DNA of 64,000 bases from Gordionus sp. m RMFG-2023 (GCF_954871325.1 NC_088776.1:63946954-64010953); one strand, 5' to 3'; shown: positions 11,679 to 23,689, counted from the stretch's first letter. The notes: a model not told the origin generated them from the sequence alone. Made by a program: numbers and translations.

Positions 11679-12080
11679 TTGATTAAGAAGATGAGACTAG
11701 CGGAGAGCATTTTATTAGAACTCAAGGAAATTAGAGCTAATGTTGATGAAGAATTTCATATTTTATATGTTATTGTTGAGTCAAAAGCAGAGCTATACGT
11801 GTTTAATATTTGTCCCCCTCGACTTGCAGCAAGCAAGCTCATCTTCAAAACATTAATATAGGATCAGTAGAAGAGTATTATAAAACAAATGTCCCCTCTC
11901 CTAACCTTTTTCATATGGTGATAGAAAAAAAATATAAATATTTGTTAGATTTTTATGAAGATGTTAAAATATCTTATGAGACCTTATTAGCTGAATAACT
12001 ATGATTAAAAGATTAACTATGGTTGATAGAGTCCCAAAAAATGCTATGGATGCTTTGCATTATTTCAAACACATTTTAGA
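11679..12080 (+). pseudogene. Decayed hAT transposase (ZMYM/P52-rIPK-like)
   Basis: Two neighbouring frames together carry the order of motifs seen in hAT-derived proteins of the ZMYM1/P52 type. IRANVDEEFH comes first, then C-P-S-x-C-x-x-Q-A-H (matching the family's 'R-x-C-x-R-Q-x-H' region), then SVEEYYKTNVPSPNLFHMVI (matching the family's 'EYYRR..FIPFLDHLI'). The switch of frame near 11811-11870 and the missing N- and C-terminal regions show a dead fragment. Further eroded coding sequence may reach back to about 11437 (EIASSNEIESPPSSS). This is a different hAT lineage from the element at 2741..3917. Confidence 0.65.
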
Positions 12081-12152
12081 TTATACTCCTAATGTATTAA
12101 AATGCTCTTTAGTAAACTAATGAGAGAACAATCTCTTTTTTAAGAAGAATAA

Positions 12153-12478
12153 CAGAGCCTTGCAGAGTTAACATTTGCAGGACACGGCCCAGATTTTTTT
12201 TTAAATTTTTTCCGGCCCGGGTTTTTAAAAAATTTTCAGGCCCGGCCCGGCTTTTTTGAAAATAAAATTTTTAGGCCCGGCCCAAATTTTTTAAAATATA
12301 TTATATTTTTATTGATTTTAATAGCTAATAATGGCGATTTCAAATATTTGGTTTTAAAATATACAGCTCAGCCCGGATATTTTTTTTAAAAAAAATTTCA
12401 GGCCCAGCCTGGGTATATTTAAAAAAATTAAAATACGGTCCGGCTCGGAGGCCGGGCCTGCAAGTCTGTGAAAAACAT
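12153..12478. mobile_element. GC-rich hAT-like MITE (CCGGGCC family)
   Basis: The left end CAGAGCCTTGCAG and right end CCTGCAAGTCTG (reverse complement CAGACTTGCAGG) form a short inverted repeat. The interior repeats GGCCCGGCCC words separated by A/T tracts, and has a central TTGATTTTAATAGCTAATAATGGCG that also occurs near 62.1 kb. It is non-coding. No target duplication was found. Related pieces lie at 7.2, 29.7, 30.7, 34.1 and 41.4 kb. Confidence 0.6.
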
Positions 12479-13681
12479 ACCTATGAAATACAACATCTGA
12501 AAGTAGATTGAATTTGGATCCTTTGAATATTCAAAGGCATTTAACGCCAAGCAAGGATAGATAATTGAAAAATTAGCTCAAAACATACAAATACAATTAT
12601 TCCTAAGAAAATTTTTGTGTATTAATTTATATTTCCAACATTTAAATTTTTTATACTTTATATCAAAAAATTCAAATTTCAATTTTGGGTCATTTAAGTG
12701 ATTCATATCGTGGGTTATATTCACTTTATATTTTATAATTCACATTTATTTTATAGTTTTTCAATGCCTGTTTATATATATAATTTTTTTAATTCACATT
12801 AGTTTAAAATTGTGTATTAGAAAAGTTATTAGTCCTAATAAATTTATGCTTAGTATTTTTAATTTACAATAATATTTCTTAAAAAATTTTATTATCCCCC
12901 CTACCCCCAAATCAAATTCCTGCGTACGCGCCTGTATTCATGTTAGAGTAAACTCATATGAATGAATTAACCATCCTATAATGTTAACTCAACCATAAAA
13001 CTGTCGTAAGTATTGTTATAAAGGCCACAACAGAACTACTGTATATTTTCCATTAATAAAGTTGATGAAATTGGCCGTACTGTACATTCAAGTTTAAACA
13101 TACCTCTAAATATTCATGAAAGTTTCTCAGATAATCGGATAAAGTAATATTTATATAACACCTTAGGGAAGTAAATGAAAGTACGGAATTGAATTCTTAT
13201 ATTTGTTAAAAAATAGGCAGAGGTAGCATAGGGATTGTGGTGGTGGTGATAGAAATATCATTTGGAGAACTTGGTAAAAATAAAATAAACATAGATATAA
13301 AACATAATAAAAAAAAACAAAATAAACCTCCAGAGGAGTTCATTTCAACCGTAGTTCTTTATTATTTTGGTTACCAGTAACTCTAGAACGGGTAAGGCTT
13401 TTGTTTAATCGTCATTATTTTCTTTGCTTATCTTTAATAATAGATTCATCATGTTTTGTAGCAATGTTAGGGATTAAGGTTGGGTTAGCCTAGACAAATA
13501 AAGAAATCAGGCTAAAATATAAATAAACATTATTATTGAAATAAAACGAACATTAAAATAATGTAAACCAGTAGATGAGTCAATATTAGATGAATATTTC
13601 TAGTAGTTGGAGGGCTATCATCAAAAAATTTTTATGGGGGACTTATCAAGCCTATTATGATATTCTAAAGGTTTATTTTGC

Positions 13682-13745
13682 ATTTGTTCATTATTAATGG
13701 CTGATATATTAATATTTGTTCATCATTAATGGCTGATATTTCAAT
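13682..13745. repeat. 31-bp tandem duplication
   Basis: The unit TTGTTCATTATTAATGGCTG plus its flanking TTAATAT occurs twice in tandem, with one substitution (CATTATT against CATCATT). Confidence 0.8.
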
Positions 13746-13849
13746 ATTTGAACAATTATAAAGAGGAAATAAGATGGGGACAGTTTTCTGAAGTAAAAAA
13801 AAATAATTCTCAATTTTATAAGTTAGGATTAAAATAAAATACTATTCGG

Positions 13850-14360
13850 AGAGACCAATTGGCACTTAAAAAAAATAGGATCCTTATACCGTAAAATGTA
13901 TTTATAAAATCCTAAAAATAGAAAACTCTGTTTAGTATTTTTTATTGAAAGAATAAAAAGGAGTATTGTTAAAAAAGGTAGGAACCTTAAGAATAAATAT
14001 ATAATTTTAATTGAATGAAAATAAATATTGTATATATATATTGATTTTTTTGGAATAGAAATAAAATCCTATATAAAATTATTTATAATAAAAAGAATGT
14101 ACTATGTATATTTTTTTTGTGCGTTATACAAAATATTCAGCAGGGATAATAGAACAATGGTGGATCCGACAAATTAGTAAGCTTTTAAAAAAAAGTAGGA
14201 TCCTTAAAAATTGTTATATTAATTTAGTTAAGTATTATAATTAATGTACTTTGTATATTTTTCAGTTAGTTAGATAAAATATTCAGCAGAGATAAAAGGG
14301 TATATTGCGCGGCCCGACAAAATAGATAGCCTTAAAAATACATAGGATGCTTAAATAATC
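13850..14360. repeat. Degenerate tandem repeat, unit about 150 bp
   Basis: AAAATATTCAGCAGGGATAA (near 14128) and AAAATATTCAGCAGAGATAA (near 14275) mark two units. Each is followed by a GGNCCGACAAA word and then a TAGGATCCTTA-like word. A third TAGGATCCTTA near 13879 suggests an older unit. Unit limits are approximate. Confidence 0.55.
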
Positions 14361-14792
14361 TAAATTTGTTTTTAAATTATAAAATAATATCATATACTAA
14401 GTAAATTCTAATAATTTATTTTTTATAATGCTTAATGATTTTTATACTTTTTTTTGTTCTAAGATCAGGGTTATAATTATATTTTAAAATGCTTTTATAA
14501 AAATAATTACTATTTAAAAATAAATTAAGAATGTTGTATTTTATTGAGTAATAAATGTATAAAATATTAATGATGATATGAATAATTTGTAATATTTTGT
14601 AAAAAATATATATTTAATGTATTACTTTGATATCCAACACTCATGAATATTGTAATATATTATTATAATGAATTATGTAAATTTATAATTATTGCTTAAT
14701 GATTTTATACATTTTTTGTACTATTGGAAAAAATTTCCAAGCATCCAAGATCTTAATAATGGGTATGACTAAATACTGCATTGCTAAAAAGC

Positions 14793-16140
14793 AATTAATC
14801 ATAATCAATCAAAATTTGATAATATAATTTTTTTTTTTAAATAATTTTCATAAACATTTTTTTTAATGCACATGAATCAATTTTTTATTAAGTAAAAAAC
14901 TGAGATTATGTTGCAGTTTTGCTTTATAAAAAAATGCATTATGCATATCGTAAACAAAAATGTTTTATTAAAATATCCCCGTCTATGTAAATGAGAAAAA
15001 AACGCGTGATATTTGTAGATTTTTTCATACTTTAACAGTTTTAACAAGTGGGATGTAGAACTTATTATTCTTCGCTAGGGAGACTATGTAAATGTTGATT
15101 AAAGAAAAAGAATATATAATGGATAAATTATGATGCGAAAATGAATTATATTTTTTTAACAAAAAATACTTTTTCTTTTCTTATATTAGTTTAATTTTCT
15201 TTTATTTTGATTATGTTTTTCACTTTGTATTTAATTATATTTATTATTATTTAATAAATTCAACTATAATTTTAGTATATATTTCTTTTTATATTTAGGT
15301 TCTTAAGTTCCAATGACAAAACCTCTCAATTGTGACAGATTAAATATCCAATATCAAATAATTTATAATTTTATTTTTACGTAATGTTATTGGAAAAAAA
15401 ATATATTTACTAGCTTATTACAATAAATTTAATTTTTCAATTGCAAAATTTAACAAATATATATCCACAGGAGGGCGTTAAATGCATAAATATAAAAATA
15501 TATTTTTAGGAAACCAGAATGATTATTGGTTTTTTATATTTGGGTGTAAATACATGTGAAAAACCTTAAAAATTTTTAAAAATATAGGTTTCTTTGACAT
15601 TTAATTAATGAGTAGGTTTAGAATCGAAAAATAGTAGAAAATTTGTAAACCACATATTGCTGGCGTTATTGATCAAAATCTCTTCATTTTTGGCTTATGC
15701 GTGTATATTTAGGTGTTAAACATTATTCTAAATAATATTTTTAAAATATTATGATTTGACCGAATGCCGAGCTCAAAACCGACCACTTACTAAATATTCA
15801 ATCGACCAAATTTGGTATATTAATATTATTTGGAAAATGTTCATTTTTGGTTTATTTATCTATAAATACGTGAAATCATTATCCCAAAAAATATTTTAAA
15901 AATATCGTGATTTGACCGATAATCGATTTGAAACCGATATACTGCATTGCTGGCATTATCCATGGAAAATTTTTATTTTTGGTTTATACGTGTACAATAA
16001 CGTGTTAAGCATTATCCTAAAAAATAATATTATGATTTGAATCGAATGCCGTGCTCAATACCGACCACTTACTAAATATTCGATCAAATTTGATAGTAAT
16101 ATTAATTGAAAAGTTCATTTTTGTTTTATTCGACTAAACA
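14793..16140 (+). repeat. Left arm of the inverted repeat
   Basis: Reverse complement of 17095..18027 apart from an extra block of about 450 bp near 14900-15345. It contains tandem subunits with the word ACCGACCACTTACTAAATAT at about 15776 and 16058. Confidence 0.7.
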
Positions 16141-17094
16141 TTAAATCTAACCGAAAGCAATAATACGGTCAGATCGGACGAACTCTAAGCCATCTGGCTA
16201 CGAGGAAGGTGTACATACTCTTTAATACTTGATAGCCTTTGGCACTAATACATTATAGAGCAATCATAAATTGATATAGTACACATATTTTTGTAAATAA
16301 AACACCAATATAGGGGGTAATAGTCCGCCAAACCCAAATACTTAATTTTATTAGCGCCGATAAGCCCTTATGTATAATCGATAGATCTATTTGCTAAGCA
16401 TTGTAAAGTCTATAGACTTCCCTTGTATTAGGGTCGGAAACTTATTAAGGATACCCTCCTCGGGTGAGCAGAAATAAAGTCCTATGCATATAAATGCCAA
16501 CACAAGTCTATAAAATTACTTTTTATCAAACTTGAATTAATAACCTTTTTAACTCAACAGGGTTACCCTTAAAAATTTCCGAACATTTTGTAATAAGCCA
16601 TGATTTATATACAATGTAAACTGCGCCATATTTTAGTCAATTGTATTATATTGATAATTGTTTATATCAATCGTCTTTACTTTAAAATTGTAGATATGTA
16701 GTTTAAATAAAGACAATTAGAAGGGTCTACACGGCCTCAGCTTACCAAATTAAATATGGCAGGAAATCAGACATTTTAAAAAAATAATATGATTTATAAT
16801 TATATAATAATTTTAAATTTTAACTGCTAATATTTGAAATTATTATTTATTTGTTTATTATTTTTTTTACGTACTTTCACTTTTCATTTATTTTAGCTTT
16901 ATGGAAATGCCAAAATATAATTTTTTAAAAATTTTTAGAGTTTTAAATTATCATGAAATTGATAAAATACCAAACATTCAGGTAATCTCGACTAAAATTG
17001 AGGGAGGAATAATTTTTTTGTAATATTGAAATTATTTTTTTGGAACATTAAAAATTTATTATAATTTACATTATTTATTAAGTGGTGGGGTTTG

Positions 17095-18027
17095 ATGGCA
17101 TTAGGCAAAATCATAATATTTTCAAAATATTTTTCAGGATAATGTTTTACACGTATTTATAGATATATAAACCAAAAATGAACATTTTCCAAATAATATT
17201 ACTAACAAATTTGGTGGATCGAATATTTAGTAAGTGGTCGGTTTTGAGCTCGGCATTCAGTCAAATCATAATATTTTCAAAATATTTTTTAGGATAATAC
17301 TTAGCACGTTATTGTACACGTATAAACAAAAATAAAAATTTTCCATGGATAATGCCAGCAATGGAGTATTTAGTTATTGACCCGGTTTCAAATCGGTTAT
17401 CTGTCAAATCACAATATTTTTCAAATATTTTTTGGGATAATGATTTACACGTATTTATAGATAAATAAACCAAAAATGATCATTTTCCAAATAATATAAA
17501 TACCAAGTTTGGTCGATCGAATATTTAGTAAGTGGTCGGTTTTGAGCTTGGCATTCGGTCAAATCATAATATTTTCAAAATATTTTTTAGGATAATGTTT
17601 AACACCTAAATATCACGTATAAACCAAAAATGAATAGATTTAGATCAATAACGCCAGCAATATACGCCTTACAAATTTTCTAATATTTTTCGATGCTAAA
17701 CCTACTCATTAATTAAATATCAACATGTATTTACACCCAAATATAAAAAAAAGCGCTATCCAATAATAATTCTGGTTTCCTAAGAATATATTATCATATT
17801 TATACATTTAACGCCCTCTTATGGATATATATTTGTTAAATTTTGCAATTGAAAAATAAGTTGTAATAAGCTGGTAAATATGTTTTTTTCCCAATAATAT
17901 TACGTGAAAATAGAATTATAAATTATTTGATAGTAAAAAATTAATTTATGTACATTAAAAAAAATTTTCTAAAAATTATTTAAAAAAATATATTATATAT
18001 TCAAATTTTGATTGATTATGATTAATT
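17095..18027 (-). repeat. Right arm of the inverted repeat
   Basis: Mirror of the left arm. Subunits with ATATTTAGTAAGTGGTCGGT lie at about 17222 and 17520. The arm ends at 18027, within a few bases of the LTR-like relic that starts near 18035. Confidence 0.7.
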
Positions 18028-18034
18028 ATGGATG

Positions 18035-18780
18035 AAAAATCTCTGTGCCGTCCTGGTACTCAAGTTTTTCTTATTCGATTGTTGATATTTTATTTAAATC
18101 AACCACTACAATTCAATTTTTATTAAAATAAATTTTATAATCAAAACCCAAAAAAACAAATAATTAAAAATAAAATAAAATAAAATAGTAGTAGTTGTTC
18201 CAATTACAATATTTCGCTTCCCTTTTGTAGGGAAGCGCAAAAAAAGAATTTTCCTCATGATTCTACAAAATTTAATTTCTATAACTAAAAATAAAACAAA
18301 ATATTAAAATACGGTTTAATAATGAATTTGCACAATTTATTTATTAATATTCACGCAATAAATATTTTTAAAATTATCAAATATGTCACTCATTTATGAC
18401 ATTTCCCCCTTTTATCAGACCTTGTTGGCTCCAACAACTGCCTATATTCCTCTTCCCCTACACGTAACACTGGCGTGTCCGGCGCCATTGGTATGATTGT
18501 ATCGTTCTGCCATCGGAAGAGGCTGCGGTTGGCTCCATCTCTTTTCGGGTTCGCCCTCCCACCATTTCATACTGCTCCCTGGGACACCACCGGCGGATAT
18601 GTCCCGCCGTTCCACAACCATAACATATGATTCGGTCTCTTTCTACACGTACTGTTTCTCTTGAGCGCTCCGGTGGTCTTCTTTCCCCTCAATTGCTCTC
18701 GTGCCTTCCTGTGCTAGAGCCCTCCATTCACTAGCGAGTGGTTCTACATCCGCGCTGATGATCGTATTACGCATCAAATG
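18035..18780 (-). mobile_element. Relic of a gypsy-type LTR element (fossil)
   Basis: An LTR-like segment (about 18035..18401) ends at TTATGACA, the same border as the LTRs of the element at 20456..24678. It shares that LTR's hairpin CGCTTCCCTTTTGTAGGGAAG (18215-18237). Directly beyond the border is a polypurine tract on the minus strand (18402..18413). Next to it, 18584..18625 encodes a CCHC zinc knuckle on the minus strand (C-Y-G-C-G-T-A-G-H-I-R-R-W-C), the mark of a Gag nucleocapsid. The copy is broken and much of it is missing. It is older than its neighbour. Confidence 0.65.
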
Positions 18781-20455
18781 AGTACCAAGGTCTACATACC
18801 TATATCAAATAATCATTTACCCTCTCTTATTTTATTTTATTTTATTTTTTTTTTTTCTCAGCTTTCCCCCTTTGCTCTATCAAATAATCATTTACCTTCT
18901 CTTATTATTTATTTTTCTTTTTTTCGGCTTTCCCCCTTTACTCCCTTTCCCATATATATAGAAAAAAATTTACTTATTCAATATAGGCATTCCCAAATAA
19001 AATTTTATTTTCTTACACCAAGAAAAAAAAAATAGATTATAAATTTTATGTTTTCGTCTTCTCCGACTTATTAAAAATTTTCCTTTTCTCAACACTCTCT
19101 TACTCGTAAATCATTTTCCCTTATATTTCAATACCAAATCTCACTAACTTCATTTCTTCTCTCTCTTTTTCTTTACTTTCGTTAAATTATTTATTTTATT
19201 ATTTTTTTTCTTTACCATTTAACCTCAAAAAAAAAACCTTGTAACTCTTACTAGTTTTCTTTTAATAAAAAAAAACAACAAACAACCATTACCCCCTTTA
19301 TTAGTATCTTATTATTTTCTTACTCCTTTCCAATTCAATTTCTTGCCAACATAAAATAAAACATTAAAACATAAAATTACTCAACCATAACCCCGTTATT
19401 CTCTTTACTATTTATTTATTTTTATTTTTCTCCCTTATTTTTTATACACTTATTATTATTATTTTATCTTATTCATTCCTCGTACAATTCTCATTCCACA
19501 ATTTCCTCCGCACCTTTCCGCCCGTTTGTCCCTCCTGCGATATGAACCTCCAACTATCTTCGCTTTAACATTATTCCGCCGCCTATTCCTTCTTCACTAC
19601 CGGTTTATTCAACCATATATATATTTTTTTTTAATAATTATCTTTACCATAACTTTCAACATAAAAAATTTTTTTTTAATTTCATAACCTTAACATTCTT
19701 TTTTCAACATTTACTTCAACTCCACAATGTTTTACAAAAAAAAAACAATTCAAAAATTTTTTTTTACAATTTCACCTTACTATATTTGCTTTTTTTATCC
19801 CAAACGAAAACAATTCCCTTTAAAAATCAAAAACAAATTTCCTTTTATTTAACAATGATAATTTTTTCTTTCTTTAAAGCTTTTATATCTTGTAATTTTT
19901 GAAAATAAACATAAATTTGTTAATAATCTTCTCCAAAAATAATATATATATTTTTTTTACGATAATGCTGAATCACTAAAATTACAATATCAATTTTGAT
20001 AAAGATGACTTGACAAAATGACAATATTAATTTTGATAAAGAAGATTTGACTTAATAACAATAATAATTTTGATAAAAATAACTTGACCAAATAACAAAA
20101 AAAAACATATATATATAACACAAATTAACGCTATATATATATGTATATAAAGGGTAATACATTAACAGACTAAACCCTAATGCACCAAAACTTAATATCT
20201 GTCTTTAACCCGAACCTCGTTGAAAAAATATTGGCTTATCTTGTAATTGTTACCATAGTAAATAGTGATATATAAGAATGATCCAAATTAATTTTCTTTA
20301 ATGATAAATAGTTATTGTTATATCTGTCGATTTGTAAGTGACATTTATGGACGTTTTTTCAATATTTTTTTCAATAAGATAATAAATTAATTTTTTATAT
20401 ATTATTTTTATTGTGTTATTGATATGGAATTCATAAATATAATAAATATATATAT
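18781..20455. other. Pyrimidine-rich stretch, no gene
   Basis: The + strand is strongly C/T-biased from about 18790 to 19800 (runs such as TTCTTCTCTCTCTTTTTCTT) with few G. The same bias marks the minus-oriented LTR element at 20979-24156, so this may be old interior sequence of the neighbouring relic. A three-unit tandem repeat lies at 19985..20100. Confidence 0.5.
19985..20100. repeat. Tandem repeat, about 38-bp unit, three copies
   Basis: Three degenerate units start ATTTTGATAAA near 19993, 20030 and 20068. Each continues with a GACTTGACMAAAT-like word followed by AATA-rich sequence. Confidence 0.7.
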
Positions 20456-20978
20456 TATTACGTTGTGCCGTATAAGTCCGAATAGAAAGCAAAACTCCGA
20501 GTATAATAATTTTATTGAATTTCCCACACAAAAAAAATGAATAATTTTATTTCAAAATTTATATATACTATTACAACCAAAAAAAAAATATATTAAAAAA
20601 CAAAAATAAAATAGTTAATAATAATAAATCGAAAAAAATTAATTGTTAAAAAAAAATTAATTAATTTTAAAAAAATGAATTCAAAAAAAAGAAATGAATT
20701 GATAATTTACAATTTTCGCTTCCCTTTTATAGGGAAGCGATAATCATCACAAATAAATAATTAAATCCCATCATCATAATGACTTTACAATAATTAACTT
20801 TTATAAAAATCTAAAAATAAAATGTTAACGCGATTAAACTAAAACATAAGATTATAAAAATAACAACCAATTTAACTAAAACATAAAATTATAAAAATAA
20901 AAATGACTCATCAAACGCAATACATACTGACTTTACCAAAAATCAAATTTTACAAATCAAAGTCTCCCAATTATGACA
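20456..20978 (-). repeat. 3' LTR of the gypsy-type element
   Basis: 523 bp. In element orientation it starts TGTCATAATTGGGAG and ends CACAACGTAATA. It contains the TATA-bearing hairpin at 20717..20739 and an AATAAA signal near 20509-20514 on the minus strand. Confidence 0.9.
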
Positions 20979-20990
20979 CCTCCCCCCTTT
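20979..20990 (-). promoter_or_regulatory. Polypurine tract of the LTR element
   Basis: On the minus strand AAAGGGGGGAGG abuts the TGTCATAA start of the 3' LTR. This is the normal position of the plus-strand primer in LTR elements. Confidence 0.75.
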
Positions 20991-21400
20991 AACCAATCCT
21001 TGAGACCCCAATCCCTTTGATCACCCCTAGAAATTCTTCTGTTATTGTTGTAAGTGGACACCTTTGACCATCGATTATTCGAACATATTTCCATAATTAT
21101 TATTCCTCCATCGTCTTCTTCTAAGAGTAACTACAACCTAAAATCCTTTTAATTTATTTCATTACTATAAATAAATTTCGGACTCCCACTTTTGCATATA
21201 CGCTGAAAAGACTCCACCACTCCAATAACACGCTGCAAATACTCATCCACCTCTAACCTTTGATTGTTCTGCTCTAGAGTAACCCCTGTTACTTTTACAT
21301 CATGATATAATAAAACACTCCCTCCAATCTTCTCTGAAAAACTACCGCCATCGTCCGTTGAAACATAGGTGCCGATATGCTCAACCCAAACGGCAACCTT

Positions 21401-21820
21401 CTAAAAGCAAATAAGCCCTTTGGCGTTGTTATAGTCAACAACCTCTGCCTCCTTTTTTACCCGTAATTGCAAATACGCGTTCGAAAAATCCACTTTCGAA
21501 AAATATCTGCTCCCCTTTAAACTGGCCAATATCTCCTCTATCCTGGGTAACGGATACTTCACCTCCACCACACATGGATTCAACGTTACCCGGAAATCCG
21601 CACACAACCTCAAACTCCCATTGGCTTTCTTTACGGGTACCAAAGGCGTCGCCCATTCGCTGTATTCAACCGGACTCACGATACCCTCATTTACCCAACG
21701 ATCCAACTCCTTCTCTACCGCCTGCCTCCATTCAAAAGGTACTCTGCGAACAGCACAATACTTCGGCACACATCCATCCTTCATCCGAATCTCCACTTCA
21801 TAACCCTTTAGACAACCCAA
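21401..21820 (-). other. N-terminal part of reverse transcriptase (fossil part)
   Basis: EGIVSPVEYSEWATPLVPVK followed by G-S-L-R-L-C-A-D-F-R, YPLPRIEEIL and FSKVDFSNAYLQL are hallmark motifs of Ty3/gypsy reverse transcriptases, covering the fingers and first palm motif. The YXDD catalytic motif and later domains are not seen in the element. Confidence 0.85.
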
Positions 21821-22631
21821 CTCTTCCCCAAATATTTCTCCATACCTCTCCGACTAGCTTCTCCATTTCCTTTCGGACATCTTTTATTCCCTCTCCACAC
21901 CCCCACAAATTTTTCGCAACTCCTTGTTCTACAAAATTCTCTCCCTTCTTCTCACTAACCAGCGGCCTCAATACTCCATATCTACTGTCTTGGACATTTC
22001 CTATTTCTCCATCTACATAAATCGGACCTCTCCCCAACATATATTCTCTCGCATTCTCTTCGCTTTCCCCCCAAAACATGGATCTTCCATCGTCTACTTC
22101 AATATTATCTAGGCCCTCCATCCATTCCAAATTCCCTCTCGACATTCTCTTCTCTTCATTCACTCGGACCATATTTATCAAGTCTTCCCGAATATCTTCT
22201 TCGATCGCCACAAATACTCCCCATCGGGCAAATACTCCCCAGAATCCATACCTCGGCCCTACATTTGTAATCCAATCCCATCCCATCACCGGCTCAACGT
22301 CTCGGTTAATTATCCATAAGTCCAACATTTTACATCCTTCTCTTCCTACCTCCCCAATATGCACTCTTCCCATCATCTCCATCTCCGATCCATCAAACTG
22401 CCTTACTTGCATAACGTCTCTAATTATATTACTACCCGGCCAAAGTCTTCTAAAATCCTCATATCCCATCACCGAAATAGCTGCTCCGGTATCAAATAAC
22501 ATAGATACCATCTTCCCGTTGATATCGAACCATACCCTTGGACTCGGCAGATACATTAACTCCCTTTGAACCTCCTGCTGCAACATTTTAACTCTCAACT
22601 CTTTCTTGCCTCCTCCTAACGCCACGGTCAT
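21798..22631 (-). other. Retroviral-type aspartic protease region (fossil part)
   Basis: The motif MLFDTGAAISVMG is the D-T-G-A active-site signature of LTR-retrotransposon proteases, preceded by the usual hydrophobic strand (VWFDINGKMV). The downstream part of about 200 residues is a hydrophilic spacer before reverse transcriptase. It belongs to the element at 20456..24678. Confidence 0.8.
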
Positions 22632-22658
22632 TATTTTACTCTCCTTCCCATCATATAG

Positions 22659-23358
22659 TCAATCTTTATTACAATCTCTGGCCCAATGTCCCCTTTCTCG
22701 GCACTTGAAACACGTCATCTCCTCTCCAATATCCTTTCCTTCTTTTCCAACTATCTCCGTCATACTCCTCATATTCACGACCCCCGACGACTCTCCTCTC
22801 TGTGGAAAACCTGCCCTTGTTTCCACCTTTCCCACTCGGCAATCCTTTAACACATGTCCAAATCTTCCACAACCCGTGCAACGTATTCTCTCTGCTCTGT
22901 CCCGGACAATATGTCGAAATATGTCCCATCTCCCCACACGCAAAACATTTGACATCTCTACAATTCACCGCAATATGACCCATCTCCCCACATTTATAAC
23001 ATCTACCATTCCGACCTCTCTGTCCCCCACTGTTGAACGGCCTTGGCATATCTTGACGTCCACGGTATACATCCAAATGTCTGTCATCTATCCTCTCGTT
23101 CTTTAACCGGTCAATTTCTTCATTATTGACCCAACCCTTCATTATTTCTTGAACCGGTAACCACGTCACTCTCCCCAACCTATCATCCTCTCCATTATGC
23201 CCCTCTACCAACAACGATTGCCCACGAATCCTAATACTCCTTTCTCTTCGCATTCTCCTTCCAAAATATAAACTACACAACCATATCATCAACACTACCA
23301 CCGCTCCCAATACATTATATTGCAACTCCACATATTTTGTAATTTTAAAACCCTTCAT
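22659..23358 (-). other. Gag-like region with CCHC knuckles (fossil part)
   Basis: The N-terminal part has a hydrophobic stretch (VLGAVVVLMIWLCSLYF) followed by a basic, hydrophilic linker. Then come CCHC zinc knuckles such as C-Y-K-C-G-E-M-G-H-I-A-V-N-C and C-F-A-C-G-E-M-G-H-I-S-T-Y-C, with further ones (C-T-G-C and C-F-K-C types) closer to the protease. A recognisable capsid domain is not seen. The region belongs to the LTR element and is not a host gene. Confidence 0.75.
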
Positions 23359-23689
23359 TAAAATATTTACGTATTTAAATTTTTCCTAATTTATTTCTCT
23401 AACAACACTAAATTTTATAAAAATATTTACAAAAAATTAATAATTAATTTCACCAAAAATATCTTAACTACTTGTAATGTCAGACAATAAGATAAAATCA
23501 ATAAGGTAAAAACTCCAATAATACACATATACATTTATCAATTTCCAAAAAAAAAATCAAAACCTTCCGCTAATCTTTAATCTCTTACGTGTATTGACGT
23601 CTTTTGAAAAAAAATCGGCAGCACTTCCGTGTAATTTGTTTTCTAATAATCTTTTTTGGGAATTTCTTCTAATAGATTTATATAGACAA

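Larger units (their letters stand above)
12479..14792. other. AT-rich stretch with degenerate repeats
   Basis: No gene is seen. A short tandem duplication (13682..13745) and a degenerate longer repeat (13850..14360) are listed separately. Confidence 0.5.
14793..18027. mobile_element. Foldback-type element with long inverted repeats
   Basis: The left arm begins AATTAATCATAATCAATCAA near 14793. The right arm ends with its reverse complement at 18027. The two arms match in reverse orientation over long distances. For example GCAAAATTTAACAAATATAT (left, about 15442) is mirrored near 17850, and CCGACCACTTACTAAATATT (left, about 15778) is mirrored near 17230. Each arm also holds internal tandem copies of a unit of about 150 bp that contains ATGTTCATTTTTGGTTTAT and CCGAATGCCGAGCTC. 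The left arm has about 450 bp extra (about 14900-15345) absent from the right arm. The centre (about 16140-17095) is single-copy and has no clear coding region. Long subrepeat-bearing arms suggest a foldback-like DNA element. Other classes with long inverted termini are not excluded. Confidence 0.7.

Noticed and set aside
14793-18027. Polinton-type element suggested by the long inverted repeats
   Set aside because: No polymerase, integrase, capsid or ATPase coding sequence is visible, and the whole element is only about 3.2 kb.
21574-23106. Several + strand open frames across 21.5-23.1 kb
   Set aside because: They are antisense shadows of the minus-strand LTR element, Ser/Pro/Thr-rich because of the pyrimidine-rich strand.
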